Shown in pieces: positions 21,560 to 34,460 of a stretch of 64,000 nucleotides of DNA. This stretch comes from Isoetes taiwanensis. Its lineage: Eukaryota > Streptophyta > Lycopodiopsida > Isoetales > Isoetaceae. The notes beneath the pieces are model-generated. The model was not told where the DNA came from and made no database searches. It was given only the letters and a program-made list of their open reading frames with translations. The translations under genes and the position numbers were made by a program. Location of the stretch: positions 5,451,001 through 5,515,000 of the forward strand of contig JAJEKV010000049.1 in assembly GCA_021234155.1 (NCBI GenBank), given 5' to 3'. Every line of letters starts with the position of its first letter. Positions within the stretch are counted from its first letter, which is position 1.

Positions 21560-24500
21560 TTTTTGGGACCTTGGAATATTGATATAAGAATTAAATTTAC
21601 CTAAGTGTTATTGTTGCTGATGCATGAGTTAATTTCTTAAGTTTTTAGGCTTAAGTAGATCCAATTGTCGAGCCCATAACCACTAATAATATTTTCATGC
21701 TACATCCATGAACTTAGCAATTATAGCTTCAAGCCAGTTCTTATAATAATCAACAAGTTTTGCAATCCAATTCCTACTCTCGCCTTCCTGAAGCTTGGTC
21801 ACACTCCGGAGCCTCTTGCACGTTTGCTTACACCATCAACAACAGGGTTAGTCACAAGGACTAAGTGGGGATCGAGGTCCTAGGACATGCCTAAGCATCA
21901 ACAATATAATGCATCTATCCAAAAACAATAACTTAACCTTACCATAGCCTCGCCCCTGAAACTCAAGTTAGTAATTCATACAAGCATGTCCCACAATGCA
22001 CAATTTATCCATGAATATCTACTACATACTACAACCATTGCAATTCAATACAAGACGTCCCAATTAACATAATAATAACTTCGGGACCATGGCAACTAAG
22101 ACAACAACCAATATTCCTCTAGGTCCGAGCATCGTCAACTTCGGGTCATCGGGCCAATGACATATAGAGGCGGAGTAAACCACGTGTGTACATACCATCA
22201 TCCATCGAGCTGCGGGCGGCATTGAAGGACCACTTAGTTGTGCAAGACGTTGCAATGCCCGACGTTCCAAATAAACCATTCACATATCACTCTGCAATAA
22301 CTGCGAGTCTAGACTATCGCATCTAGACTCCTCAGAGGATTATATCACAGAGCATTCCAATGCTATTATAGCACTTTCCATGAAAATATATCATAGCATA
22401 TTCAACAAGAGATTCTCAATATCAACCAAATTGTGTAGCAAACTATAATGTCAAAACCATGATAACCAACCACACCATGATACATCTCAAAAACATGCTT
22501 TTAACAATAAACCACATAATTGTACTTTACTAAGCTAACCAAATCAGAGATATGATAAATCATAAATCCTTTAATTAAATGCAAACATTAACAACAAGCT
22601 ACATTGGCAATAGTAAGTATGATCCCTTTCTCCTAGAACAATTAAATCACCGACATGATATATATTTTTAAGGACCAACAACCTAAGACAATTTAATAAC
22701 ATCATCCAACCTCAGAATACAATTATACGTGTTAAACTCATCAATTTCTCAGCTATTCAAAATCAATCTCCCTTTGTATAATTATATAAAACCATGGATG
22801 ATAATCTAAAAGCACTATTTTTCCTTCTCTTTTACATTGAAGAATCAATCTTTGATTATGTTAATTCAATTCAGATCATGCCTTAATTCATTAAATCTAC
22901 AAACCATCATGAAAGCTCATTAAGTTTTCCCAAAATTACGTCAACCAAAACATAGACATCACAAGAACCCCAGGTGTAAGACTTGACCCCCACCTGAAAA
23001 TACTTTGCTCCTTCTCCTTGGTTCAATTCTGATCAATCTAGTGCAAGCACATCCTCCACAACAAAAAAGGCTTCTTTTCCATAGAAAACTCCTTCCCAAA
23101 AAAATCCAAAATAACATTGTTGCGCTTTTGATGGGATCTCCAGTTACCATAAAGGTTAACTGGCCAACCCGTCACAAAGACGAGTGAGCAAACAATGGAC
23201 CATGAGGTAATAACTAATACCACGCAACACACATACCACAAAGACGAGTGAGCAAACAATGGACCATCAGGTAATAACTAATAACACGCAACACACATAC
23301 CACAAAGACGAGTGAGCAAACAATAGACCATCACGTAATAACCAATACCAAGCAACACACATACTGTGAGGAACTTGTTCGTTATCTTTGTTGAAGCAAA
23401 TTCGTGTTTTGTGCCTGTAGCACTTCTAAAAAAATCCGTGTGCAAAACTTATGTAGTCCTCAAAACCTGCATTTATAGACAATATGCGATAGGCTTTATA
23501 AAAACGATTTGTTTGGGCCTCAAAAGAAGGCCAGACACAATGCTAAATGTAGAGAAAAAATCATTTTTCGCTTCAATAATAAATGGAAAATTTCGGTACG
23601 TTATGCATGACTGCTGCAGCTTTTCAAAACAACGAAATATCATGAAGAAAATAACTAACCTACCTCCAAAATAATGCATTTAATATGCATATCAACCACA
23701 CCACACATTTGGCAACGTCAAAAACTCTAGTTTTCACTGGATCATCGAAAGTGTTTAAAAGGATTACCATTCTTTACATCCTGACTTTGGATATTTAAAT
23801 ACAAGCCTATAAAAACACACCTTCACTTAACCTACCTTTTAGCTGGGGCATCAATGAATGGCACTCCATGATCTTGAGAATGCTAGATTAAGTCAACTGA
23901 ATTGTATATGACAAGAAGATGAATAAGTAAGGCTGCTTGTAATCATCAAAGACTGAAGTTATCTACGAAGACTAAACTTTCTTGAGAAAAAGACTTAAAC
24001 CTCAGACTTGTTTCTAGGACATGCATAAGCATCAACAATATAATGCATCCATCCAAAAACAATAACTTAACCTTACCGTGGCCCTGCATACTAAAACTCA
24101 AGTTAGTAATTCATACAAGCATGTCCGACAATGCTCCTAGAACGATTAAATCACGGATATGATATACTTTTAAGGACCAACACAATTTAATAATATCATC
24201 CAACCGTAATACAATTATGTGTGTTAAACTCATCAATTTCTCAGCTATTCAGAATCAATCTCCACTGTATAATTATATAAAAACCACAGATGATAATCTA
24301 AAAGCACTACTTTTCCTTCTCTTTTACATTCAAGAATCTATCTTTGATTATGTTAATTCAATTCAGATCATGCCTCAATTCATTAAATCTACAAACCATC
24401 ATGAAAGCTCATTAAGTTTTTCCAAAACTACGCCAACCAAAACATAGACATCAAGAGACCCGGTGTAAGACTTGACTCCCACTTGAAAATACTTTGCTCC

Positions 24501-26930
24501 TTCTCCTTGGTTCAATTCTGATCAATCTAGTGCAAGCACATCCTCCACAACAAAAAAAGCTTCTTTCCCATGGAAAACTCCTTCCCAAAAAATCCAAAAT
24601 AGCATTGTTGCGCTTTTGATGGGATCTCCAGTTACCATAAAAAGACCGTATTTCGTCACAAAGACGCAGTGAGCAAACAATGGACCATCAGGGTAATAAC
24701 TAATAACACGCGAAACACACATACCACAAAGACGAAGTGAGCAAACAATAGACCATCAACGAATAACCAATACCAAGCAACACACATCTTTTGTGAGGAA
24801 CTTGTTCGTTATCTTTGTTGAACAAAATTGTTTTGTGCCTGTAGCACTTCTAAAAAAATCCTGTGTGCAAAACTTATGTAGTCCTCAAAACCCCATTTAT
24901 AGACAATATCGATAGCCTTTTATAAAAACCATTTGTTTGGGCCCCAAAAGAAGGCCGGACACAATGCTAAATGTAGAGAAAAAATCATTTTTCGCTTCAA
25001 TAATAATGGAAAATTTCGGATGCGACTATGCATGATGCATGGCTGCAGCTTTTTCAAAACAAATAAATATCATGAAGAAAATAACTAACCTACCTCCAAA
25101 ATAATGCATTTAATATGCATATCAACCACGCCACACATTTGGCAACGTCAAAACTCTAGTTTTCATTTGGATCATCGAAAGTGTTTAAAAGGATTACCAT
25201 TCTTTACATCCCCGACTTTGGATATTTAAATACAAGCCTATAAAACACACCTTCACTTAACCTACCTTTTTTAGCTGGGGCATCAATGAATGGCACTCCA
25301 TGATCTTGAGAATGCTAGATTAAGTCAACCGAATTGTATATGACAAGAAGATGAATAAGTAAGGTTTGCTTGTAATCATCAAAGACTGAAGTTATCTACG
25401 AAGGCTAAACTTTCTTGAGAAAAGACTTAAACCTCGGACTTGTTTCTAGGACATGCATAAGCATCAACAATATAATGCATCCATCCAAAAACAATAACTT
25501 AACCTTTACCGTGGCCTCGCCCACAAACTCAAGTTGGTAATTCATACAAGCATGTCCCGACAATGCTCCTAGAACGATTAAATCACGGATATGATATACT
25601 TTTAAGGACCAACAACCTAACACAATTTAATAATATCATCCAACCCAATACAACAATTATGTGTGTTAAACTCATCAATTTCTCGCCTATTCGGAATCAA
25701 TCTCCATCGTATAATTATATAAAAACCATGATGATAATCTAAAAGCACTACTTTTCCTTCTTTTTACATTCAAGAATCTATCTTTGATTATGTTAATTCA
25801 ATTCAGATCATGCCTCAATTCATTAAATCTACAAACCATCATGAAAGCTCATTAAGTTTTTCAAAAAACTACGCCAACCAAAACATAGACATCACAAGAA
25901 CCCCTGTGTAAGACTTGACTCCACTTGAAAATACTTTGCTCCTTCTCCTTGGTTCAATTCTGATCAATCTAGTGCAAGCACATCCTCCACAACAAAAAAG
26001 CTTCTTTCCCATGGAAAACTTTTCCCAAAAAATCCAAAATAGCATTGTTGCGCTTTTGATGGGATCTCCGGTTACCATAAAGTTAGCCGCCATTTCGTCA
26101 CAAAGACGCAGTGAGCAAACAATGGACCATCGGTAATAACTAATAACACACAACACACGGACCACAAAACGCGAGTGAGCAAACAATGGACCATCAGGTA
26201 ATAACCAATACCAAGCAACACACATCTTGGAGAAACTTGTTCATTATCTTTGTTGAAGCAAATTTGTTTTGTCTTTGAAGCACTTCTAAAAATCCGTGTG
26301 CAAAACTTATGATGTAGTCCTCAAAACACGCATTTGTAGACAATATGCGATAAGCTTTATAAAAACGATTTGGTTGGGCCTCAAAAGAAGGCCACACACA
26401 ATGCTGACACATTGCTAAATGTAGAGAAAAATTCATTTTTTTAGCCTCAATAATAAATAGAAAATTCCGGTCCGTTATATGATCAGCTGCAGACTTTTCA
26501 AAACAACGAAATATCATGAAGAAAAAATAACTAACCTACTTCCAAAATAATGCATTTAATATGCATATCAACTACACACCACATTTGGCAACTACACACC
26601 ACATTTGGCAACGTCAAAAACTCTAGTCTTCACTGGACCGTCGAAAGTGTTTAGAAGGATTACCATATCCATCTTTACATCCTGACTTTGAATTTAAAAT
26701 ACAAGCCTATAAAAACACACCTTCACTTAACCTGCCTTTTAGTTTGGGGCATCAATACATGGCACTCCATGATCTTGACAAATGCTAGATTAAGTCAACT
26801 GAATTGTATATACTAGAAGATGAATAAGTAAGGCTGCTTGTAATCATCAAAGACTGAAGTTATTTACGAAGACTAAACTTTCTTGAGAAAAAGACTTAAA
26901 CCTCAGACTTGTTTCTGACATTATAGCGAG
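21560..26930 (-). repeat. Reverse arm of large inverted repeat: tandem units
   Basis: Reverse complement of the 8.39-11.9 kb family. The conserved start segment recurs at about 23100, 24595 and 26035, giving unit lengths of about 1.44-1.50 kb. They are shorter than the 2.1-kb forward unit because the middle part (about 8880-9530 in the first forward unit) is missing between an ACATGC end and a CTCCTAGAACGATTAAATC start. The arm nearest LINE C (21.66-23.1 kb) is full-length and matches the second forward unit, including the CTTAGTCCTTGTGACTAACC end. No coding domain was recognised. Confidence 0.75.
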
Positions 26931-28990
26931 CAAAGCGACTTTCATTGCCAAGAAAAAGAGGCTGCACCAGCCCAGATGCAAATAAAGGGGAATATACATG
27001 TAGAAGAAAACAGAAAAGAGCTTAGCCTGAACAACACGCCAAATGCCAAAATCCCTTTTCTTTCTGTGCTGATAGGAAAGGAATGGAGATAGAGCTTCTC
27101 ACTATCTTTTAACTCATCTTGTTCTCAGTAAAGTGCTTGATCTAAAAGCAAGAATTTTAGACAAAACGCCTTATTGATGGGAAGAATTCTGAGATTAATA
27201 CTAAAAAGAAGATGATGCCACTTCTATTTATCATCGCTGCTTTTGATTAAGGTGCATGACAAAAGAAGAAATGTTTGGGTGTGTTAATAGGCTCTTCCTT
27301 GTCAGAAAAGGATCCTATAAGCATGTATGCTTAATACATGATATGCTTAGAGATTTAACCAATTATTCAATGGTTACATCTCAAAGCATATCATATATTC
27401 TGCATGCACCTTTCAAGTAAGATGCCCCAACACCGTCCGAGATTCCCATAAATAATGCTGAAATTGCATAGATGGCCCTGCACAAGGGAAGCATGGAAGA
27501 GTTAAGTTAGACAAATATACCCATCGAAGAAAGAAAATAGCGAAACAGCAAAAGGAAGAACAGAAAAATTGGAGACATGACATTCTAGACCTAAAGCTTA
27601 TATTGACGGGTAAAAATGAATGGGAGCTTATGAAGGCCGATATGTGAGGCAATGCAAAACTTTGCAAGAACCCACAGAAATGAGTTCGTGTCACTTACTG
27701 TGATCAGGGCCAAAATGATGCATTTAGAACATAAATCAACCAGCCAATTGACCACGTCAAAAAGAGCTATAGTTTTCCGTTTACTGTCAAAGTACTCAGA
27801 AATATCCTATCTATCTTCATACCCAAATTTTGGATATTAGAACACAAGCCAATAAAAATACACATTAGCTGGGGCATCAATAATGGCACTTCATGATCCT
27901 GATGAATGCGTAATTAAATCAGCTGAATTATATACAACACTATCAGATGAATAAGTTGGATGGAACTCAGGCTGCTTGTCATCATCAAAGACTGAAGTTA
28001 TCTACAATAATTTTTCTTGACAAAAAAAAATACGTCAGACTTTTCTAACTTTATAGCAAGCAAAACAAAACTTAAATCGCAGACTTGTTTCTAATTTTTA
28101 TAGCAAGCAAAATGACTTTGATGATCAGAGATGCCAGTAATCTATATTCTTGGTCCTTTCCGCTTTCTTTTTTATGCCTTGATTGCCATAGATATGCTGA
28201 AACGCCATGGAAAGGCTGCACCAACCCTAGCATGCGAGATGAAACCCTTACAAAATATATCTGTTGAAAAAGAATGTAAATGAGCCTAGTCCAACACCGA
28301 GAAATACAAAGTCCCTTTTCTTTTCGTCCGATGGGAAAGAAATGGAGGAGCTAGATAGATTCTCGCCATCTTGTACTTTCGATGAAGTGCTTGAACTTCA
28401 GAGTAAGGATTTAAGACATTAAACACCCCATCGATCCGAGATGATGCCACCTCGATTTATCATGGTGGCTTCTAATGACCACATATCACAAAGAAAGAAA
28501 AGTTTGGGTGTTACTTTGACGAAAAAGGATCCTAAAAGCATGTATGCTTAATACACGACATGCTTAGAGATTTAACCAATTATACCCTCGTTTTTTTATA
28601 GAATTGGTTACATCTCAAGCATATCATATATTATGCATGCATCTTTCAATGACCATGCCCCAAAGTTGTCCAAAGTTTCCCATAAATATTCTGAAATTGC
28701 ACGGAGAGGGCGCAAAAGGAAAGCGTGGAGGAGTTAACCAAAATATACACGTGGAAGAAAAATATTAGAGAAAGAGCAAAAGGAAGACAGAAAAAATAGA
28801 GACCCAAGCCATTCTAGGCGTAAAAGCTTATATTTGACGGGTATATATGACGTAAACTTATGCGAGGCCGATACTTGAGGTCAAAGGGCAATGCAAAACT
28901 TGCAAGAAGAACCAGCGGAGATGAGTTCGTACCACTTACCTTGATCATGGCCGCTCGATGAACAAATTACCCACGCATGACAAGTAAAGT
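26930..28990. repeat. Older, diverged direct repeats
   Basis: Two copies (about 26930-28080 and 28081-28990) share landmarks such as AGCATGTATGCTTAATACA (27320 and 28538), TGCTTAGAGATTTAACCAAT and GCATATCATATATT. Parts (27760-28030) also match the 23720-23990 stretch of the reverse arm (AGCTGGGGCATCAAT). These are decayed relatives of the inverted-repeat family. A short frame at 27300-27418 reads HVCLIHDMLRDLTNYS. Confidence 0.6.
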
Positions 28991-29734
28991 AAAGTTTTGG
29001 GTGCATCGATAGGCTCTTCCTTGATAGAAAGGGTTAAATCTGGAAGCATATGATATATTCACCACACATCCCGTTCTTTGGATCTTTTCTATCAAGAAAA
29101 GGGCCGTAATGCACTCAAAAGATGTCCGGATGAAAAGCAAATGAAGATGAATAGCAAGAGGAGCGTAACCTTCGAGCCTTAAAAAAAATAGCATAGGCGA
29201 GAGGAGTTCGCCAGCGAAAAGACCATCCGGACGCCCTTCTAGCAAGAAAAAAGCGTGGATCGCGAATAGCCACCCTAAATTGCTACATCCCTAATTAACC
29301 TAACGATCCTAAAAAACACGAAATGTTAGGGCAGGCCACATTTCTCCATATTATCACCATTCTTAGGCTGAGATTCCACTGCCGGAAGTCGCAGTTAACT
29401 AGGTGGCATCAAATACCCTAAAAACTAAACTACGGGCGGGGATGCATCGATTCCACTACGGCGGAGGTAGTTTTTCCACAAAAAATCTATTCCGTTGATC
29501 TGATTCGTGTCAAGATCTGGAGTGGGGTAATTGATTCTGCTGCAAAAAGACGGGAGGAATCCCCTGATAGTTAAGCGGCTGTTAATAGCATCCACATCAT
29601 CTACCGAAGCAAAATCCAAAGCTCAATTACCTCTGCTAGTGGAATCACAAAAAACAAGGGAAGTTTGGAATCGTTCAACACGATTGGCCGAGTTTCAACT
29701 TCCAGGCATCAATTGCCGCCGGTGGAATCTCAGC
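28991..29734. other. Non-coding stretch with solo foldback half
   Basis: No gene is supported. At 29316-29367 there is one half of the foldback arm seen at 31.2 and 37.9 kb (AAATGTTAGGGCAGGCCACA). Confidence 0.5.
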
Positions 29735-30620
29735 CTTACATCCTATAAGTTTCCTGTCCCACCTGGCAGGATGCTAGTGCCACCTGTCCTAGCTAGTGCC
29801 ATCTGCTAGTGCTTGTGCCAGCTATGCCAACTCCAACAATACATTCAAATTTACAATACATTCAACAATACAATTCAAATTCACATAATTTTCAAGCAGT
29901 TACTGTTACCAAAATTACATATCACAAAGTTCAGTTTCCATTCAAAATTTGCAGTGCTTCAAGCACTCTGCAATTCATTACAAAAGCAATTCCACAGGTT
30001 TTCATTTGCCATTACAGGCATTCAACAGGTTTTATCAGATAATAGACTACCAGATTTTCCAGAATTAGAAGATTCCCCATGATATTTCTGCGAAACACGA
30101 GAATATGGACCAAGATAGAAGGATATGGAGCTGTGGCAAAGGAAAACTGCTCTAGATCTATAAAAGGAAGCAACCGGAGCTCGAATGCGAAATGAAGAAG
30201 GGAGGAAGAAAAAAAAGAGGCGGGCTATGGAGCTTGATCCGACATAACAGGCGAAAAAAAGATGGATAAGCAGACTGTAAATGCTAGGTGCACGGAATAA
30301 CAAATTGATAACAACGGCAGAGCAAGCTTTTTTAAAAGGTTTGGATTAGTGGTGGTTTGCTGGAGACAGCAAACTACCACTAACCCAAATCGAACGTAAA
30401 AGTTTCTACGTAAAACGTAAAGGTCTTGATTTCGACCGCTATGCCCCAAGTTATATGGTGTGTCAAGACAGATTAGATAGATCGGAAACACACCATATCC
30501 ACACCGGATCATGCGGCAAAAAAAAAAGCGTATAAAATTGATCCGCATAAGCGCAGCTAATGTAGCAAGAAAGAAATGCAGTACTAGGCTTGCATGTTAC
30601 TCCAGCCCAGACAACTGCAA
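29735..30620 (+). repeat. Composite repeat family, modules A0 and C0
   Basis: Module A (about 29735-30065) carries CCTGTCCCACCTGGCAGG and CAACAATACATTCAA words. Module C (about 30066-30620) begins CCATGATATTTCTGC and contains GGGCTATGGAGCTTGATC. The same modules recur at 31231-31533 (A), 34034-34460 (C) and 37883-38445 (A and C). No protein is recognised. Confidence 0.7.
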
Positions 30621-30647
30621 AAACAACACATGAATTAGTAAGATTTA

Positions 30648-31076
30648 AGTACAAACATGCAAAAATTACAAGAAGAAGCCAAATAACCTGGAAATATCGC
30701 CAAGATGTCCAGATCTTCCGCAAAAAATGATGCTCCACTGTTGCATGTACCTTCAGTTGACGAATCTGCAAGGAAAATATATTGGGACATGCATTTCAAG
30801 AAAATCATGAGAAAATCGACAGATAATCATGAAAATATACAGATTACAGGAAATAATCATGTTGAACCTATAAAGAACCTGTCAGAAAATGCTGAGCCAA
30901 TATCAAAGATGCAAGCACTAGTGAAAATCAGAAAATGGAAGCGCCAGCGCGAAAATCAATGCCAAAAGATTGAAAAAAAGAAGCAACTCGGAAAACAACA
31001 CTGGAGCAAAGCGCCTAATAGAGTGCCATCACCGACCTCGCAAAACTCGTCGGATTGAACAAAGGGGGCAGTACGT
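30648..31076 (+). repeat. Composite repeat family, module B copy 1
   Basis: It contains GATGCTCCACTGTTGCATGT and TCAAGAAAATCATGAGAAAA words, shared with 37270-37710 and in part with 38446-38729. A 117-codon open frame (30705-31058) is basic and looks non-conserved. It is probably chance coding within the repeat. Confidence 0.7.
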
Positions 31077-31231
31077 GGGAAATGTGGCCTGCCCCTAACA
31101 TTTCGAGGAGAAATATTCGGTGGCTGGCCATTACGCAATGTGCGGCCACTGGGCGAGCTAGTGGCCGCACACTGCGTAATGGCCAGCGAATATTACCCCT
31201 AACAAAACGTTAGGGCATGCCACATTTCTCC
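31077..31231. repeat. Foldback (palindromic) element, copy 1
   Basis: The outer arms GAAATGTGGCCTGCCCCTAA (31079 onward) and its near reverse complement (31209-31231) enclose a second palindrome. That one has arms 31113-31150 and 31160-31194 (GGCTGGCCATTACGCA / TGCGTAATGGCCAGC) and a loop of nine bases. Similar elements lie at 37711-37882 and 38730-38848. Confidence 0.85.
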
Positions 31232-31533
31232 ATGTTATCACCATTCTTACATCCTATAAGTTTCCTGTCCCACCTGGCAGGCTGCTAGTGCCACCTGTCC
31301 TAGCTAGTGCCATTTGGCAGTGCTTGTGCCAGCTATGCCAACACCAACAATACATTCAACAATACAATTCAAATACACATTATATCAAGTAGTCACTGAT
31401 ACCAAAATTTCATATCACAAAGTTCAGTTTCTATTCAAAATTTGCAGTGCTTCAAGCAATCTGCAATTCATTACAAAAGTAATTCTACAGGTTTTCATTT
31501 GCCATTACAGGCATTCAACAGGTTTTATCAGAT
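31231..31533 (+). repeat. Composite repeat family, module A copy 1 (truncated)
   Basis: It matches 29735-30040 and 37883-38190. The match ends at TTTTATCAGATG, where the inverted-repeat-flanked element begins. Confidence 0.7.
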
Positions 31534-31534
31534 G

Positions 31535-33875
31535 AATATGCACCCAAACCAAAGGGGGTTTAAGGGGGATTTTAATTTAAATGTGTTGGATCCAATGGTT
31601 ATATTTATTAATGTCAATGGTAGTTATGTGTTGGTTATTATACTAAAAAATAACAGGGGGTTACTTTTGTGTTTTTATACCTTTTCTGACATGGTTTTAC
31701 TATGATTTCATTGCTGTATTCGTGCAGATGTACTAAACGGTATATCTAGAGTGCACTCTTTCTGAGCCGTTGATTTTGAATAAGAAATGCAATCCTATGG
31801 TCATGGAGTTTTGGAGCCATGCAGATGTCGATAAAATTGTTTTAGGGTTTCAAAAGTCGGGGCTTTATTCATGGCCGATTCTTTTCTTAACAATTGTTCT
31901 CGATTGTTCAGCCTAAATTGTTGTGCAAGACTCGGACAAATATTTTAGAGTAATTGTTCTTTTTTGAGCAGGGCTAGGGTCATCGGGACTTTGTTTGAGC
32001 AGCCTACAGCCGGAAATCCCGGCACAAATCCGGCTATGGCAGAGAAGGTAAAGATTTTGCTGGGTTTTTTACTTCTTTTTTCGGCTATGGCAGATAAGGT
32101 TTAGCTTTGCTTGGTTTCTGATTCATGGATACAGTGGCTGGATCTTTTGCTGCAAAAATCAGAAGATGCTAACCAGGACCCCAACCTAAAGTTGAACCCG
32201 AGCTGTCAGACGAGGAAAGATTGGAATAGCTGAAGTAGATGGGATCATGGTTGTCCACATTTAAGACCACAGAATTTGCAACCTGGTAATTAGTGAGCCG
32301 AGTAATTGGTGCAGACGTCTGGGTTTATGAAATTCTGGTATGGTGCTTTTCTCACAATTCATTCTTCAGGTATGAAGCACTTATAACCCAAAAGAGGGCT
32401 GGCCTGGAAAGAACAGGTAGAAGCTTACTGGTTGAAACAAAAGAGGCTAATCTTTTGTCTGAGAAGATATTTGGGCAGAAAAATCCCCTGCAAAAAGTTG
32501 TAGTACGCTATGGAGGGAAGCTGAATGAAGCTCCAACATCAGATAATTGCATGCGACACGCCAGGGTAGAAACGGGCACACTGGCATCCAAATAATTTGT
32601 GGAGATTACATGCCCTGCTTTGCTGCAGGTAATCCCTCCCATTTGTGCAGCCCGTGGTGTTCCATGCGTGACCGAACTCCCTTAGCCCCCTGACTTGAGC
32701 TTCAGCAGGACCCCGCTCTGCCGGAACACATCTTGCAGATTGAACAGGGGCTGATACTCCCCACAGGATTCATCCAGGTCGGGCACTTTATAATGTTTGA
32801 TATTTTCATCCTGGGTGCATTTTTTTTCTGTACAATTTTGTTCAAGTTAGAATGTCTGTTTGTTGTTATCAAGAGATTGCTAAGGGCGGTTGCAATGTGC
32901 AATCATGTCCTCAAACATGATGCAAAGAGTTAGGTATGCCTATACCCAAGCACACTGTTTTGGGCCTGCAACTCAATTATGTTCATATAGCACAGTTTGC
33001 AGATCCTCTTCAACGATTGACCTTAGGTCTAGTAGCAGGATCAGCTTCAATTTCAAGATGATGGGACGAGACCCTGCGGTGACCAACAGCATGTGTCACT
33101 TTATATAAGTGAATATTCAAATACCCTGGGTATTGCATGATCTTTATCTTGGTGGGAAGCTTGACTTGGAATCAGCTATGTCTGCGATGTATATCATCTT
33201 GGTGGGAAGCTAACTTGGAATCAGCCATGTCTGTGATGTATATTAATATTCCAAATCATATCGGTTGCATACATATACTGGGTAATTTATGCTTGCTTCT
33301 AGGTTCTATGTGATGTTTTTCTGTTTGCACATGCCTAGTATCAAATTTAATCATCATTTAATCGTCGAGCTGGTGTTAAATCTTATGCTGGTGTTAAGGT
33401 CAAGGCTTTCCACATCTGATTCAAGTAGTTTATTTTCAACAAGGTTGTTTTTAAATAATAAACTGCACTGCATTTCCAAGCAATGTTGATAGGGAATCTA
33501 TCCCTGCAAGAAGACCCTCTTATGGCCTTGTATCTGAAAGTAACATTTTTGGCCTTGCATTTCTTACTCTTTTATTTTTGTTATCTCACTATGCCAACCA
33601 ACCCTTGCATGTTGCTATAAGCCAATATTAGATTGCTAAGAAAGTAGTTGTTTATTTCCACCCACGGGGCCATCAGGCCTATTAGATATTTCAGTAAAAA
33701 TACGACATATTATTAATTACACAATATAACATCGTCTCGTCCAAGTGTGATGTAACGTTGTTTGTTTTTGGCCCCGAAGGGGCAAAAAAAATTTTTAACC
33801 TATAACAAAAACCATTACATTACACGCCTTAAAATTAAATTCCCCCTTAAACCCCCTTTTGTTTGGGTGCATATT
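31535..33875. mobile_element. 2.3-kb element with terminal inverted repeats, no transposase
   Basis: The left end 31535-31580 (AATATGCACCCAAACC, then GGGGGTTTAAGGGGG) is repeated in reverse complement at 33829-33875 with only a few differences over about 46 bp. The interior has no transposase-like frame. A 100-codon frame at 32293-32595 (…FRYEALITQKRAGLERTGRS…) could be a captured gene fragment. The left boundary cuts repeat module A. On the right, module C resumes only at 34034, so the insertion site was rearranged. No target-site duplication is visible. Confidence 0.6.
33149..33243. repeat. Short tandem duplication (~48-bp unit)
   Basis: TCTTGGTGGGAAGCT…GGAATCAGC(T/C)ATGTCTG(C/T)GATGTATAT occurs twice head to tail. 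Confidence 0.85.
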
Positions 33876-34033
33876 CACACGGGGGGTGACTCCGGGCAGC
33901 GAGAGCTGTTGGATAGGTATATTCACCCTTTATTCCTTAATCTACACCGTCAACAAAGTTCCTCGTTTGTGGGGTATCGATGTACAAAATTTGTTTGTGG
34001 GTTTTTGTTATAGGTTTTTGTTTTTGATATACC

Positions 34034-34460
34034 ACCATGATATTTCTGCATAACACAAGGAAAAAAACGAGACGGGCTATGGAGCTTGATCCGACATAAG
34101 AGTCAAAAAAGAGATGGATAAGCAACCTGTAAATGCTAGGCAAGTGAACGGAACAACAAACTGATAACAGCGGCAGAGCAAGCTTTTCTAAAAAGTTTGG
34201 GTTAGTGGGAGTTTGCTGGAGAATGAAAAATCAGACAGAAACAGTTTCTGCAGAAACAGAAAGGTCTTGATTCTGGCACCGCTATACCCCAGTGATATGA
34301 TGTGTCAAGACAGGATTAGATAGACGGAAAGATAACATATCCACACGGATCTGCGGCAAAAGAAGCAGAAGCAGAAAATTGATCTGCATAAGCAGAAAGT
34401 ACAAAAGCAAGAAAGAAATGCAGTAATAGGCTTGCATGTTACTCTAGCCGAGAGAACTGC
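34034..34460 (+). repeat. Composite repeat family, module C copy 1
   Basis: It matches 30066-30620: CCATGATATTTCTGCATAAC, GGGCTATGGAGCTTGATCCG and GGCAGAGCAAGCTTTT. No gene is recognised. Confidence 0.7.

Noticed and set aside
21560-26930. Small open frames repeated in each unit (for example MCVKLINFSAIQNQSPLYNY)
   Set aside because: They recur only because the DNA repeats. Length and frame are not conserved between units.
30705-31058. 117-codon open frame in module B as a gene
   Set aside because: The other B modules carry indels that destroy it. It is basic low-complexity sequence within a repeat.
33149-33243. CRISPR-like or satellite array
   Set aside because: There are only two copies of a 48-bp unit, and no spacers.
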